Part shown: positions 26,439-34,921 of the stretch, in pieces | Position numbering within the stretch: the first letter of the stretch is position 1 | How the letters are laid out: every line of letters starts with the position of its first letter | Origin: CAXBGS01 sp963975425 | GTDB taxonomy: Bacteria > Planctomycetota > Planctomycetia > Pirellulales > Pirellulaceae | DNA length: 64,000 bases | Assembly (NCBI GenBank): GCA_963975425.1 | Contig: CAXBGS010000008.1 | Span: 62,001-126,000 of the forward strand | Direction of reading: 5' to 3' | Notes under the pieces: generated by a model | The model's input: the letters and a program-made list of their open reading frames with translations, nothing else | What the model was told of the DNA's origin: nothing | The model's database searches: none | Made by a program: the position numbers and the translations under genes

Positions 26439-28487
26439 ATGGAAAACGGTTCGGAAAAAAACAACGCCAAGTCGCAGGAACCCTCCGGCCAGCGGCGCAA
26501 CAATAATTCGCTGCTCATCGCACTGGTGGTCGCCGGATTGATTGCGATGTTGTTCTTTGGCCAAAGCGATGAACGATCTCGCATTTCGGCCAGCTTCTTT
26601 CAAGAACAGCTTGAAAAGGACAATATCGAAACGATCAGCATTGGGGATCGTCGTGTCCTGGGTACGTTCAAGACGCGCCCCGAAGCGGAACCGGTTTTCG
26701 AGGACGGTGTCCGCAAACCACAAGTCGACAAAGACGGCAAACCCGTCAAATATCTGAAGACGTTCTACTTTAACCGTTCGACCGACGTTGGCACCGTCGC
26801 GCGGCTGGAAGAATCGCTCCGCAAAGCCGATGTTCCCTACACGGTGATGGAACCCGATAACACGCAAAACATCATCAGTATGATTGCGTTCATCGGGTTG
26901 CCGCTGGCGATCCTATTCTTCCTCTTCATGATGCTGCGTCGCACACGCAGCGACATCATGGGCGGCGGATTCTTGTCGGGCTTTAGCAAGAGCCCCGCCA
27001 AGAAATTCGAAGCCAACGAAAAAATGGTGACGTTTGACGACGTTGCCGGGCTGGAAGGCGTCAAAGCCGATCTGCAAGAGATCGTTGACTTCTTGAAAAC
27101 GCCCGACAAATTCCAACGACTCGGTGGACGTGTGCCCAAAGGCGTTTTGCTAAATGGGCCTCCGGGGACCGGTAAGACTCTTTTGGCGCGAGCGGTGGCC
27201 GGTGAAGCGGAAGTGCCATTCTTTTCGGTCAACGGCAGTGAGTTTATCCAGATGTTTGTCGGTGTCGGTGCAAGCCGAGTACGCGACCTGTTTAAAACAG
27301 CCAAGGAACAAAGTCCTGCGATCATCTTTATCGATGAAATCGACGCCGTCGGGCGTCAGCGAGGTGCGGGATTGGGCGGTGGCCATGACGAACGCGAACA
27401 GACCTTGAATCAGATACTGGGCGAAATGGACGGGTTCAGTCCCAGCCAAGCCGTGATCGTCGTCGCGGCGACCAACCGTCCCGATGTGCTGGATCCGGCG
27501 CTGTTGCGACCAGGACGATTTGACCGTCACATCTCGGTCGGTCGACCGACGATGAAAGGCCGCGAAGAAATCTTCCGCGTTCATGTACGCGATGTCCCAC
27601 TGGCCGACGACGTCGATCTGAAGAGATTGGCCGCAGGAACGATCGGGCTGACCGGTGCCGATATCCGCAACATGGTCAATGAAGCCGCGTTATGGGCGGC
27701 ACGCCAGGACAAGAAAGAGGTCGACATGAGCGACTTCGACAGCGCACGCGACAAGATCCTGATGGGTGCAAAACGCGAAGAAGTCCTCAAGGGCGACGAA
27801 AAAGAAAAGACAGCGTATCACGAAGCAGGCCACACCTTAACGGCTTGGCACCTCGACGGCGCCCATGTCGTTCACAAGGTCACAATCATCCCTCGGGGCC
27901 GAGCGCTCGGCGTGACCCAATATGTGCCCAATGAAGACCGGTTGAGCATCAGCAAACGCGAACTCGATCATCAATTGATCGTCCTGTTGGGTGGTCGTGC
28001 GGCTGAAAAACTGATCTACAACGAGACCTGTGTCGGCGCCGAAAATGACTTGGAACGGGCGACGAGTATCGCTCGAAAAATGGTGACACACTGGGGCATG
28101 AGTCCCAAAATTGGACCGGTCAGCTACAAAACCAGCGACGAAGATCCGTTTCTGGGACGCGAGATGCATCGACAGCGTCAGTTCAGCGAGCACACCCAAG
28201 AGTTGATCGACGAAGAGGTCGCCCGCATCTTGTTGGAAGCGGACCAAAAGGCCGAACAATTACTGCGTGAGTATCGACACGATTTGGACAAGATCGCCAA
28301 AGCATTGTTGGAAAACGAAGAATTGGGCGAGACGGAATTGACCGAACTGATCGGACCTTCAATTCAATCCACTCGGCAAGCAGAGCAGGGCGACGATGGT
28401 CAAGACACGCCCACACCAGGGCAAGTCCTGGCGCCCGAAAGCGCCGCCGAACACAGTCCCGGTTCCGCCGTCCAGCGAGACAGTTAA
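26439..28487 (+). CDS. ftsH: ATP-dependent zinc metalloprotease FtsH
   Basis: FtsH is the membrane-bound AAA+ protease that degrades misassembled membrane and short-lived regulatory proteins. The 682 residues show two membrane helices (about 24-43 and 147-168) around a periplasmic loop, Walker A GPPGTGKT (about 240), Walker B IIFIDEIDAVGRQRG, the second region of homology (ATNRPDVLDPALLRPGRFDR), and the zinc site HEAGH (about 460) with the downstream acidic ligand region (ENDLERATSIARKMVTHWGMS). Length is normal. The start ATG has AAGGTAGG before it. The C-terminal tail is low complexity. Confidence 0.97.
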   Translation: MENGSEKNNAKSQEPSGQRRNNNSLLIALVVAGLIAMLFFGQSDERSRISASFFQEQLEKDNIETISIGDRRVLGTFKTRPEAEPVFEDGVRKPQVDKDGKPVKYLKTFYFNRSTDVGTVARLEESLRKADVPYTVMEPDNTQNIISMIAFIGLPLAILFFLFMMLRRTRSDIMGGGFLSGFSKSPAKKFEANEKMVTFDDVAGLEGVKADLQEIVDFLKTPDKFQRLGGRVPKGVLLNGPPGTGKTLLARAVAGEAEVPFFSVNGSEFIQMFVGVGASRVRDLFKTAKEQSPAIIFIDEIDAVGRQRGAGLGGGHDEREQTLNQILGEMDGFSPSQAVIVVAATNRPDVLDPALLRPGRFDRHISVGRPTMKGREEIFRVHVRDVPLADDVDLKRLAAGTIGLTGADIRNMVNEAALWAARQDKKEVDMSDFDSARDKILMGAKREEVLKGDEKEKTAYHEAGHTLTAWHLDGAHVVHKVTIIPRGRALGVTQYVPNEDRLSISKRELDHQLIVLLGGRAAEKLIYNETCVGAENDLERATSIARKMVTHWGMSPKIGPVSYKTSDEDPFLGREMHRQRQFSEHTQELIDEEVARILLEADQKAEQLLREYRHDLDKIAKALLENEELGETELTELIGPSIQSTRQAEQGDDGQDTPTPGQVLAPESAAEHSPGSAVQRDS

Positions 28488-28545
28488 CCGCTCGCACGAC
28501 GCAGACACGGCCGTCTGAACTGTTGCGAAGTCTGTTGCGGATGCC

Positions 28546-29676
28546 ATGGCAAAAAAGAAACGATCAAAGACTCGTACCGCGTTTCGCAAGGGGCACCAAG
28601 GCCGAGTCCGTCAGAGCGATTTGACGCGTGACTTTCACACCGGTGACGCCGATGAATTGGCCGACGTGATTCAAAGTGAACGCGTCAGCGGCAAAGGTGA
28701 TCTGACGCGCAAGCGAACCGTCGCCGACAGCGACAAATCACCCGGCGCCGACAATGATCCCAACGCCAACCCGCTGATTCACGGCCGCGTGATCAGCGTG
28801 CATGGATTGAGCAGCAAGGTGATCGGTGACGATGGACGTCTGTACGAGTGTGCCGTCCGGCAAGTCTTGAAATCGCTAAGCATCGATCAACGTGGCGTCG
28901 TCGTCGCAGGCGATCACGTGTTTCTTCGCGCCGAACCGTCCGGCGAGGGAATGATCGAACAGATCGAACCTCGCCACGGTTTGATCAGCCGCAGCAGTCG
29001 CGGACAACAACACGTCATCGCCGCGAATGTTGATTACTTGTTGATTATCGCTAGCGCGGCCCAGCCAGGACTGAAACCGAATTTGATCGATCGGTTTCTA
29101 TTGACCGCCGAACACTGCGGCGTCGAACCGATCATCGTGATCAACAAAATCGACTTGGTTGATCCGATCGACTTGCAAACGATCTCGGGCGTTTACGCCT
29201 CACTCGGCTATCGAGTGCTTGTCACGTCTGCCGAAACGAATGTCAACATTGATTATCTGAGGCACCTCTTGATCGGCAAACAGACGGTGCTTGCCGGACA
29301 AAGCGGTGTCGGCAAGAGCAGTTTGCTAAATGCGATCGAACCCGGGTTGGGATTGGCCGTGGGAGTCGTCAGCCAAGACAACGAAAAAGGCCGACACACA
29401 ACCACGGCTGCGAGATTGATCCCCATCAAAGCCGGTGGCGCCGTTTTCGACACGCCCGGTATCCGGCAATTTCAACTGTGGGATATCGATGCAAACGAAG
29501 TGGCCGGGCTGATGCCCGACTTGCGACCTTATGTCAGCCGCTGCCGATACCCAAACTGTTTGCATCTCAGCGAGAACGAGTGCGCCGTAAAAGATGCGGT
29601 GGCGGATTCGCGCATCGACCCACGCCGTTACGACGCGTATTGTCATTTGCTGGAAGCCGACTTGTTGCAAACATGA
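28546..29676 (+). CDS. rsgA: Small ribosomal subunit biogenesis GTPase RsgA
   Basis: RsgA checks late 30S subunit maturation using a circularly permuted GTPase. The 376 residues show an N-terminal basic stretch (KKKRSKTRTAFRKGHQGR), an OB-fold (about 80-140), and then the G motifs in permuted order: G4 NKIDLV (about 200), G1 GQSGVGKSSLLNAI (about 250), G3 DTPGIRQF. The C-terminal zinc site CRYPNCLHLSENECAVK follows (about 333). It starts 58 bases after ftsH. Length and motifs are typical. Confidence 0.96.
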   Translation: MAKKKRSKTRTAFRKGHQGRVRQSDLTRDFHTGDADELADVIQSERVSGKGDLTRKRTVADSDKSPGADNDPNANPLIHGRVISVHGLSSKVIGDDGRLYECAVRQVLKSLSIDQRGVVVAGDHVFLRAEPSGEGMIEQIEPRHGLISRSSRGQQHVIAANVDYLLIIASAAQPGLKPNLIDRFLLTAEHCGVEPIIVINKIDLVDPIDLQTISGVYASLGYRVLVTSAETNVNIDYLRHLLIGKQTVLAGQSGVGKSSLLNAIEPGLGLAVGVVSQDNEKGRHTTTAARLIPIKAGGAVFDTPGIRQFQLWDIDANEVAGLMPDLRPYVSRCRYPNCLHLSENECAVKDAVADSRIDPRRYDAYCHLLEADLLQT

Positions 29677-29683
29677 GAAACGT

Positions 29684-29998
29684 ATGACAACGACCGATCG
29701 ACAAAGTTCCGACGATGATTTGCACGCCGCGCCGGTGCCGCATCATCGTGGATTGCTCACCGGTGTTGTGCTCTGCGGGCTTGGCATCCTGATCGGTTCG
29801 ATCGCTCTGGTGCTGTGTTGCTATTCATTCGGTGCTGATTTCAGCGGGGAAGGGTGGGGCGATGCGGCGTCAGCCCAGCCACAACCTCGGCGAATTTCCT
29901 TTGTGATGTCATTAGGTGGATTCGCGCTATCGATCCCGCTGTTTTGGATCGGCTTTTTCCGAATCGTCCATCCCGAACTTTCTGAACCGAAAACCTAA
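29684..29998 (+). CDS. Small two-helix membrane protein of unknown function
   Basis: A 104-residue protein starting at ATG 29684, seven bases after the rsgA stop codon; an earlier in-frame ATG at 29594 would overlap rsgA by 83 bases and is rejected. It has a charged N-terminus, membrane helix about 24-47 (LLTGVVLCGLGILIGSIALVLCCY), a short loop with GEGWGDAASAQPQPRR, and a second helix about 73-93 (FVMSLGGFALSIPLFWIGFF). No family recognised. Probably translated with rsgA. Confidence 0.7.
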   Translation: MTTTDRQSSDDDLHAAPVPHHRGLLTGVVLCGLGILIGSIALVLCCYSFGADFSGEGWGDAASAQPQPRRISFVMSLGGFALSIPLFWIGFFRIVHPELSEPKT

Positions 29999-30310
29999 AA
30001 TCTCTCGCTTCGCCTGCGATCGAGGCAGTACGGTCCGGCGGATGCATGGCGATCGCAATCGAGCCGCGGCAATGGAAGCGTCGGCAAAGCGGCCGAAAAC
30101 GGGCATTTCGTTGACCCTTTTGGGGGATGCAACTACAATGGGTGCTGCGTCGAGGCGACAGCAATCGCACCGGGTGGGTCAACGACTGAAACAGGCTTGA
30201 GGGCGTTTTCAGATTTGACAGTTGATCCTTCGCGCGGCCTTTTCTACTTTTCCCAATGGCGATAAAGCAAGTGACACAACGTCGATTGCCCGATCATCGC
30301 TACGCAGGCC
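29999..30310. other. Intergenic region upstream of the Ser/Thr kinase
   Basis: 312 bases without a gene. It contains the near-consensus promoter at 30111-30139, and otherwise nothing recognisable. A TTGACA at about 30217 has no good -10 at the right distance. Confidence 0.5.
30111..30139 (+). promoter_or_regulatory. Strong sigma-70-like promoter for the Ser/Thr kinase gene
   Basis: TTGACC (30111-30116), a 17-bp spacer and TACAAT (30134-30139): 10 of 12 bases match consensus with ideal spacing. The predicted transcription start near 30146 gives a leader of about 165 nt to the kinase ATG at 30311. Confidence 0.6.
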
Positions 30311-33286
30311 ATGGTTCCCGAGAACGCAGTGGATTCCAACGACCCATTCCAAGCTGACGCGTCCACGGTTCACCGCGGCAAGGCCGAACCAGGTGACGCC
30401 CGACGTCGCGCAGCGGATCAGGCCAACGGGAACGATCCGGCTGTCGGGAATGCGAGTGATTCCACCGCGCCGCCGACGCTGACGCCGCGCCCCTCAGGTG
30501 ATATCGCTATCGTCGGTGACGCCGAAGCCGCACAGATTGCAGAAGCGCAGACCGTCATCCGAGGCTCTTCTCGAGCAGGATCCCCTGATTCGCAACCGGC
30601 AAAGCGACTGGACCAAACCCCGGCGTCGGTTGCAAAGGTTTTGCAAGGAACGCGGCTGAATCATTTCTTGTTAGAAGAACTGATTGGCGGCGGCGGAATG
30701 GGCGCGGTTTTTCGTGCTCGCGACGAACAGCTGGATCGTACAGTCGCCATCAAAGTCATTCCGTTTGTCGGTAATGACCCGGACCTGCAACGACGATTTC
30801 GCAACGAAGCGCAAAGTGCCGCCAAACTTGATCACCCTCAAATCGCCCGGGTGTTCGAAGTCGGCAACTACAACGACTGGCACTACATCGTCTTTGAATA
30901 CATCCGCGGCACTAACATTCGCGACTTGGTCACCAAGTCGGGTGTTCTGTCGATCGATGACGCCGTGTTTTTTACCTGCCAACTGGCGGAAGCACTTCAG
31001 CATGCGGCCGACCGAGGCATTGTTCACCGCGACATCAAACCGTCCAACGTTCTGATCAGCGAAGATGAAAAGATCAAGCTTGTCGACATGGGGCTGGCAC
31101 GTTCGGACAGTTTTGACCTGAGCGAAGACATGACGGCCAGCGGGGTCACGCTCGGAACGTTCGATTATATTTCGCCCGAACAGGCTCGTGATCCGAGGAT
31201 CGCCGACCTGCGCAGTGACATTTATTCGCTCGGTTGCACGCTGTACTTTATGTTGACCGGCAGCCCGCCTTATCCCGGCGGGACGATGTTGCAAAAACTA
31301 CTCAGCCACGGCAACGCGCCGCCGCCGGACGCGAGAGAGTTGCGTCCCCAAGTTAGCGACGACTTGGTGATCGTGATCAACAAGATGTTGGCCAAAGATC
31401 CGCAGGACCGCTACGCCAGCGGAAACGATCTCGTATCAGACCTGCGCGAAGTTGCCTTTCGCGATGGACTAAAACGGTCGCAGGGGATACCCGCGGTTTC
31501 GGTCGCCGAACCCAGTCGCGTGGCGGCTTGGCTCGAACACCACGCACCTTGGCTGATCGCCGCGACTTTGCTGTTGCTTAGCACGGCTTGGCTGCAGCTG
31601 ATTTCAGCAGCTTCACGCGATGAATTTGACCTGTCCGTCCCATCCGATTTATTGGTCCTACGTGACGCGCTGCCCTCACCGGAAGGGACAATTTCGGTAC
31701 CACTGCGGCCCACGACGAGGGGCCCGGCGTTGGATGCCACGTCGACCGATGCCCCCGCACCGGATTCATCCGAACTGCCACTCAATGCGGCGATGCCCAG
31801 TCCGGGCGGCTCATCTTCCGGCGGCCCATCGCTCGGCGGTTCAGCGTCCGGCGGTTCAGCGTCCGGCGGTTCAGCGTCGGGAAGTCCACCGTCTGGCAGA
31901 TCTGGTGATACCAACGAATTCGGTACCGCGGAAATCGTTCCAGCCGATCCCTTTGCAGCGCCCCCACGCATCGGCAGCGTTCCCAGCACGTTGGAATTGG
32001 ATGCCGACATTGATCAATCGGTTTTTGCCAACGCATCTTCGGTGCGAAACCGGGTGCCACCGTCGCTTGACGACACACCGCCGCGTTTGATCCGCGTCCT
32101 CGGGCGGCAACCGTCGATTGTCGATCCCCCGGCCCGAGACAAGGGTACCGTGGACGTTCCGACACTTGACGAAGCGTTGGCACTAGCGAAAAAGCATGAT
32201 GTCGATCACATCGAAATCGCCGCGGCGGTGATTCGCAGCGGTCCGGTCCGGATCGAACAAGATGGGTTGTTGATTACCGCTGCGCCGGAGATCGGTGAAT
32301 GTACGATTGAAATGTCTCATGACGACTCGCTCGCGATCCAGCGGCACAGCATGTTCGATATCGGATCCAACCGAATCGAATTGGAAGACATTCATTTCGT
32401 CTGGAAGATCGCCGGCGGAGACTTTGACGGCGGCGCACTGGTGGCGATCAGTGACAACCGCTTGGTGCGGATGACCGACTGCAGCATGACAATCGACAAC
32501 CCCTCTCGGCTTGATGCCGTTTACGCGTTCGAAGTCACACCGCTGAAGAGTCCGTCCTACGGTAGCGCACCATTGATCGATCCGGTCGGAATCGACGGAG
32601 CCACTTTGCCACTGGTTGCGATCGAACTGAACAACGTGATCATCCGCGGTCAAATGACGATGATTCACATGCAGCAAGCCGTCGAGTTGCAATTGCAGTG
32701 GGACAACGGTTTGCTGGCGATCGACCAAAGAATGATTGATACGATGGGTGCGGCATTTCAGCCAAGTGAAACCGCGAGCGCGATGCAACTATCGTTGACG
32801 CGTGTCACAGCGCTGGTACCGCAAGGTTTGGTGCGAATGCGATTGGGCATCGGTGGACAGTATCCCGTGGCGATTGATCGACAAGCCCGCAGTTGTGTCT
32901 TTGTGGTTGATGAGGGCACACCGCACTTTGAAATCTCGGGACTGCCGTCACTGGCCGACACGGACGCACTGTTAAAGCTCCGTGGGGAAGCAAACGCCTA
33001 TGACGTTGAACCCACGTTGGTCGATCCGTTCCTGTTGCTCTCTGACGACGAAGGTCGGGTCGAGGTCACGCGGATGGACGACTTGAAATCAAACCCGCCA
33101 GCCTGGTCGGACGAAACCTCGCCCCGTTGGTTGGTGCGATGGGCCATGCCACGGTCGGGCGGGTCGCTGTCGGAAACGGCCACCAGCCAGCTAAGTGTCG
33201 ATGATTTCTTGCAGGACGGCACGGTACTGAGCGGGTTTGATCCAAACCGGCTGCCGCCGCTGCCCCAAAAAATTAGCCAATATTGA
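30311..33286 (+). CDS. Membrane Ser/Thr protein kinase with large extracytoplasmic domain
   Basis: A 991-residue Hanks-type kinase. The N-terminal 115 residues are disordered. The kinase domain (about 118-395) has the glycine loop LIGGGGMGAVFRA, the lysine in VAIKVIP, the catalytic VHRDIKPSNVLI (about 239), VDMGLARS where DFG is usual (DMG, about 259), GTFDYISPEQA and DIYSLGCTLYFMLTG. One membrane helix (about 412-430) leads to a Gly/Ser repeat (about 499-523) and a beta-rich outer part of over 400 residues. The outer part has short beta repeats (EIAAAVIRSGPVRIEQDGLLITA) suggestive of a beta-helix. The signal and targets are unknown. Confidence 0.9.
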   Translation: MVPENAVDSNDPFQADASTVHRGKAEPGDARRRAADQANGNDPAVGNASDSTAPPTLTPRPSGDIAIVGDAEAAQIAEAQTVIRGSSRAGSPDSQPAKRLDQTPASVAKVLQGTRLNHFLLEELIGGGGMGAVFRARDEQLDRTVAIKVIPFVGNDPDLQRRFRNEAQSAAKLDHPQIARVFEVGNYNDWHYIVFEYIRGTNIRDLVTKSGVLSIDDAVFFTCQLAEALQHAADRGIVHRDIKPSNVLISEDEKIKLVDMGLARSDSFDLSEDMTASGVTLGTFDYISPEQARDPRIADLRSDIYSLGCTLYFMLTGSPPYPGGTMLQKLLSHGNAPPPDARELRPQVSDDLVIVINKMLAKDPQDRYASGNDLVSDLREVAFRDGLKRSQGIPAVSVAEPSRVAAWLEHHAPWLIAATLLLLSTAWLQLISAASRDEFDLSVPSDLLVLRDALPSPEGTISVPLRPTTRGPALDATSTDAPAPDSSELPLNAAMPSPGGSSSGGPSLGGSASGGSASGGSASGSPPSGRSGDTNEFGTAEIVPADPFAAPPRIGSVPSTLELDADIDQSVFANASSVRNRVPPSLDDTPPRLIRVLGRQPSIVDPPARDKGTVDVPTLDEALALAKKHDVDHIEIAAAVIRSGPVRIEQDGLLITAAPEIGECTIEMSHDDSLAIQRHSMFDIGSNRIELEDIHFVWKIAGGDFDGGALVAISDNRLVRMTDCSMTIDNPSRLDAVYAFEVTPLKSPSYGSAPLIDPVGIDGATLPLVAIELNNVIIRGQMTMIHMQQAVELQLQWDNGLLAIDQRMIDTMGAAFQPSETASAMQLSLTRVTALVPQGLVRMRLGIGGQYPVAIDRQARSCVFVVDEGTPHFEISGLPSLADTDALLKLRGEANAYDVEPTLVDPFLLLSDDEGRVEVTRMDDLKSNPPAWSDETSPRWLVRWAMPRSGGSLSETATSQLSVDDFLQDGTVLSGFDPNRLPPLPQKISQY
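31805..31879 (+). repeat. 5 x 15-bp in-frame repeat in the kinase gene
   Basis: Five 15-bp units (GGCGGTTCAGCGTCC type, three of them nearly identical at the end) encode Gly-Gly-Ser-Ala-Ser pentapeptides in the linker outside the membrane. Multiples of three keep the frame, so the linker length can vary. Confidence 0.85.
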
Positions 33287-33347
33287 CTGTCCAACGGTCG
33301 TTTTTTGCGGTTTTTGTCGCTGAAGTGCGAAGATCTGGCGAAGGGAT

Positions 33348-33377
33348 TTGACTTTTCGACCGTTCTGAGACTTAATT
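33348..33377 (+). promoter_or_regulatory. Candidate promoter for the small haem protein gene
   Basis: TTGACT (33348-33353), an 18-bp spacer and TTAATT (33372-33377). About 30 bases downstream is a perfect inverted repeat CTATCT-TTT-AGATAG (33407-33421) in the predicted leader. The pairing could be an operator or RNA hairpin. Sequence match only. Confidence 0.4.
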
Positions 33378-33512
33378 GTGGCTGACGTCGCCGCACGCGC
33401 CGTTATCTATCTTTTAGATAGCCCACCCCAATAACGCGTCAAACAAGGGTCTCTGACGACCGCAAGACGCGTATCCATGTTCCTAATTTTCAAAGCCCCT
33501 CGGAGGACTTGC

Positions 33513-33905
33513 ATGAGTCGATTGATTGCACTGTTTGGATGTCTCGTATTATTCGCCTCGCCAGCCATGGCAATCAGCGAGTTCGGAAAGCAATGGAAGA
33601 ACGAGTATCTTGGCGAGGGAGCCGATGAAGACTTCGTCAAAGTCGGTCGCAAAGCCGGTTGTTACGTCTGTCACGTGAAAGGTGAAGACAAGAAAAAGGT
33701 TCGCAACGAGTACGGCAGCGCCGTCCACGAATTCCTGAAGGCGAAAGATTTCCCCAAGGAATATATCAAAGCAAATCCAGACGAAGCGAAAGAAAAAATC
33801 CTCGAAGGATTCAAGAAAGCTGGTGAAAAGAAGAGCAAAGACGGAAAGTCATTTGCCGAAAAGATCAAGAACAACGAACTGCCTGCGACCGACGCGGGAC
33901 TGTAA
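33513..33905 (+). CDS. Secreted small c-type haem protein (one CxxCH)
   Basis: Start ATG 33513 is preceded by CGGAGGA at 33501-33507, an excellent ribosome binding site that rules out the in-frame ATG at 33477. The 130 residues begin with a signal peptide (MSRLIALFGCLVLFASPAMA). The mature part has one haem c motif, C50-Y-V-C53-H54, and is otherwise highly charged and lysine-rich. No methionine occurs in the mature protein, and only one other histidine (AVHEF), so Met ligation is impossible; His or no sixth ligand is likely. An intrinsic terminator follows. The partner and redox role are unknown. Confidence 0.75.
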   Translation: MSRLIALFGCLVLFASPAMAISEFGKQWKNEYLGEGADEDFVKVGRKAGCYVCHVKGEDKKKVRNEYGSAVHEFLKAKDFPKEYIKANPDEAKEKILEGFKKAGEKKSKDGKSFAEKIKNNELPATDAGL

Positions 33906-33939
33906 TGATCGCTTGATCGAGCCAGAGAAAAAGCTATTT

Positions 33940-33978
33940 CCGTTTGTCGCGAACCCAATCGTGGCAAACGGATTTTTT
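33940..33978 (+). terminator. Intrinsic terminator after the haem protein gene
   Basis: A perfect 7-bp stem CCGTTTG (33940-33946) / CAAACGG (33965-33971), with further possible CGA/TCG pairing inside, followed by ATTTTTT. The hairpin plus U-run 35 bases after the stop codon fits rho-independent termination. Confidence 0.75.
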
Positions 33979-34192
33979 ATGCTCCACGCCGTTCACCACA
34001 CACTCGTTCACCACACGACCGTCGGCGTGATTCCGGTGCATTGACATGTCACCAACCTGTATCGCGAGCGACGCAAAATGCTCGAACAAACTCGGTCGTT
34101 GATCGATCCGCGATCTGTACCGAATGATCGCGCGACGATCCTTTCGCCATCCACATCCAATTGCCCCTCCCTCTGTTTTCACGAGAACGTCC

Positions 34193-34840
34193 ATGATACG
34201 CACGTCGTTTGCCTCGCTCATTTTCGCCGCCGTCTGTCTGGTACCGATAACCGCACCGGCAGAAAAACCAGATGTCGAAACGGGATTCGTTTCGCTGTTC
34301 GACGGCGAAACGATGAACGGATGGAAACGATCGGCAGAGAATCCCGATAGCTGGAAAGTGGTTGACGGAATGCTGGTCAGCCACGGGCCGCGATGCCACC
34401 TGTTCTATGTCGGTGACCAGGCTCCGCTGGATGACTTCCACTTCAAGGCCGAAGTCAAAACCACACCGGGCAGCAACGCCGGGATCTATTTTCACACCAA
34501 GTACCAAGCGGAAGGTTGGCCCAAGTACGGCTACGAGTGCCAAGTCAACATCTCGCACAAAGACCCCAAGAAAACCAGCAGCCTGTACGCGGTTGATAAC
34601 GTCGACGATCCTGGCGTCAAAGACGGCGAATGGTACACGCAAGAGATCATCGTCAAAGGCCGACACATCGTGTTGAAAGTCAACGGCAAGACGATGGTCG
34701 ACCACACCGAACCCGAAAACAAAGAAGCGTTCAGCAATGCGTTCGAGCGCAGGCTTGGCGAAGGCACCTTTGCCCTGCAGGCCCATGATCCGGACAGCAA
34801 GGTCTACTTTCGTAATCTGCGGGTCAAGAAGCTGAACTGA
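34193..34840 (+). CDS. Secreted DUF1080 (3-keto-disaccharide hydrolase family) protein
   Basis: A 215-residue protein from ATG 34193 (MIRTSFASLIFAAVCLVPIT), with a signal peptide ending near APA. The rest is one DUF1080 domain, a concanavalin-like beta sandwich: FVSLFDGETMNGWKRSA, WKVVDGMLVSHG, FHFKAEVKTTPGSNAGIYFHT, and the end GTFALQAHDPDSKVYFRNLRVKKL, all typical. The family is expanded in planctomycetes and some members hydrolyse 3-keto-glycosides. The substrate of this member is not known. The gene converges on the DUF1559 gene. Confidence 0.9.
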   Translation: MIRTSFASLIFAAVCLVPITAPAEKPDVETGFVSLFDGETMNGWKRSAENPDSWKVVDGMLVSHGPRCHLFYVGDQAPLDDFHFKAEVKTTPGSNAGIYFHTKYQAEGWPKYGYECQVNISHKDPKKTSSLYAVDNVDDPGVKDGEWYTQEIIVKGRHIVLKVNGKTMVDHTEPENKEAFSNAFERRLGEGTFALQAHDPDSKVYFRNLRVKKLN

Positions 34841-34862
34841 GCCGCCGCTTTTCCTGCGTGAT

Positions 34863-34896
34863 CGGTGATTCAGGCTGCAACATGCCTGAATCGCCG
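34863..34896. terminator. Bidirectional hairpin between convergent genes
   Basis: A stem of about 13 bp (GGTGATTCAGGC paired with GCCTGAATCGCC, one T-G pair; loop of 8 nt TGCAACAT) lies in the 81-base gap between the DUF1080 gene (+) and the DUF1559 gene (-). No U-run follows on either strand, so termination is inferred from position and stem strength. Confidence 0.6.
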
Positions 34897-34921
34897 GGAC
34901 GGTATCGTTGGCGACACAGGA

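Noticed and set aside
34049..34786. A 245-codon minus-strand frame opposite the DUF1080 gene.
   Set aside because: The plus-strand DUF1080 domain and signal peptide are clear; the antisense frame begins and ends outside any plausible gene.
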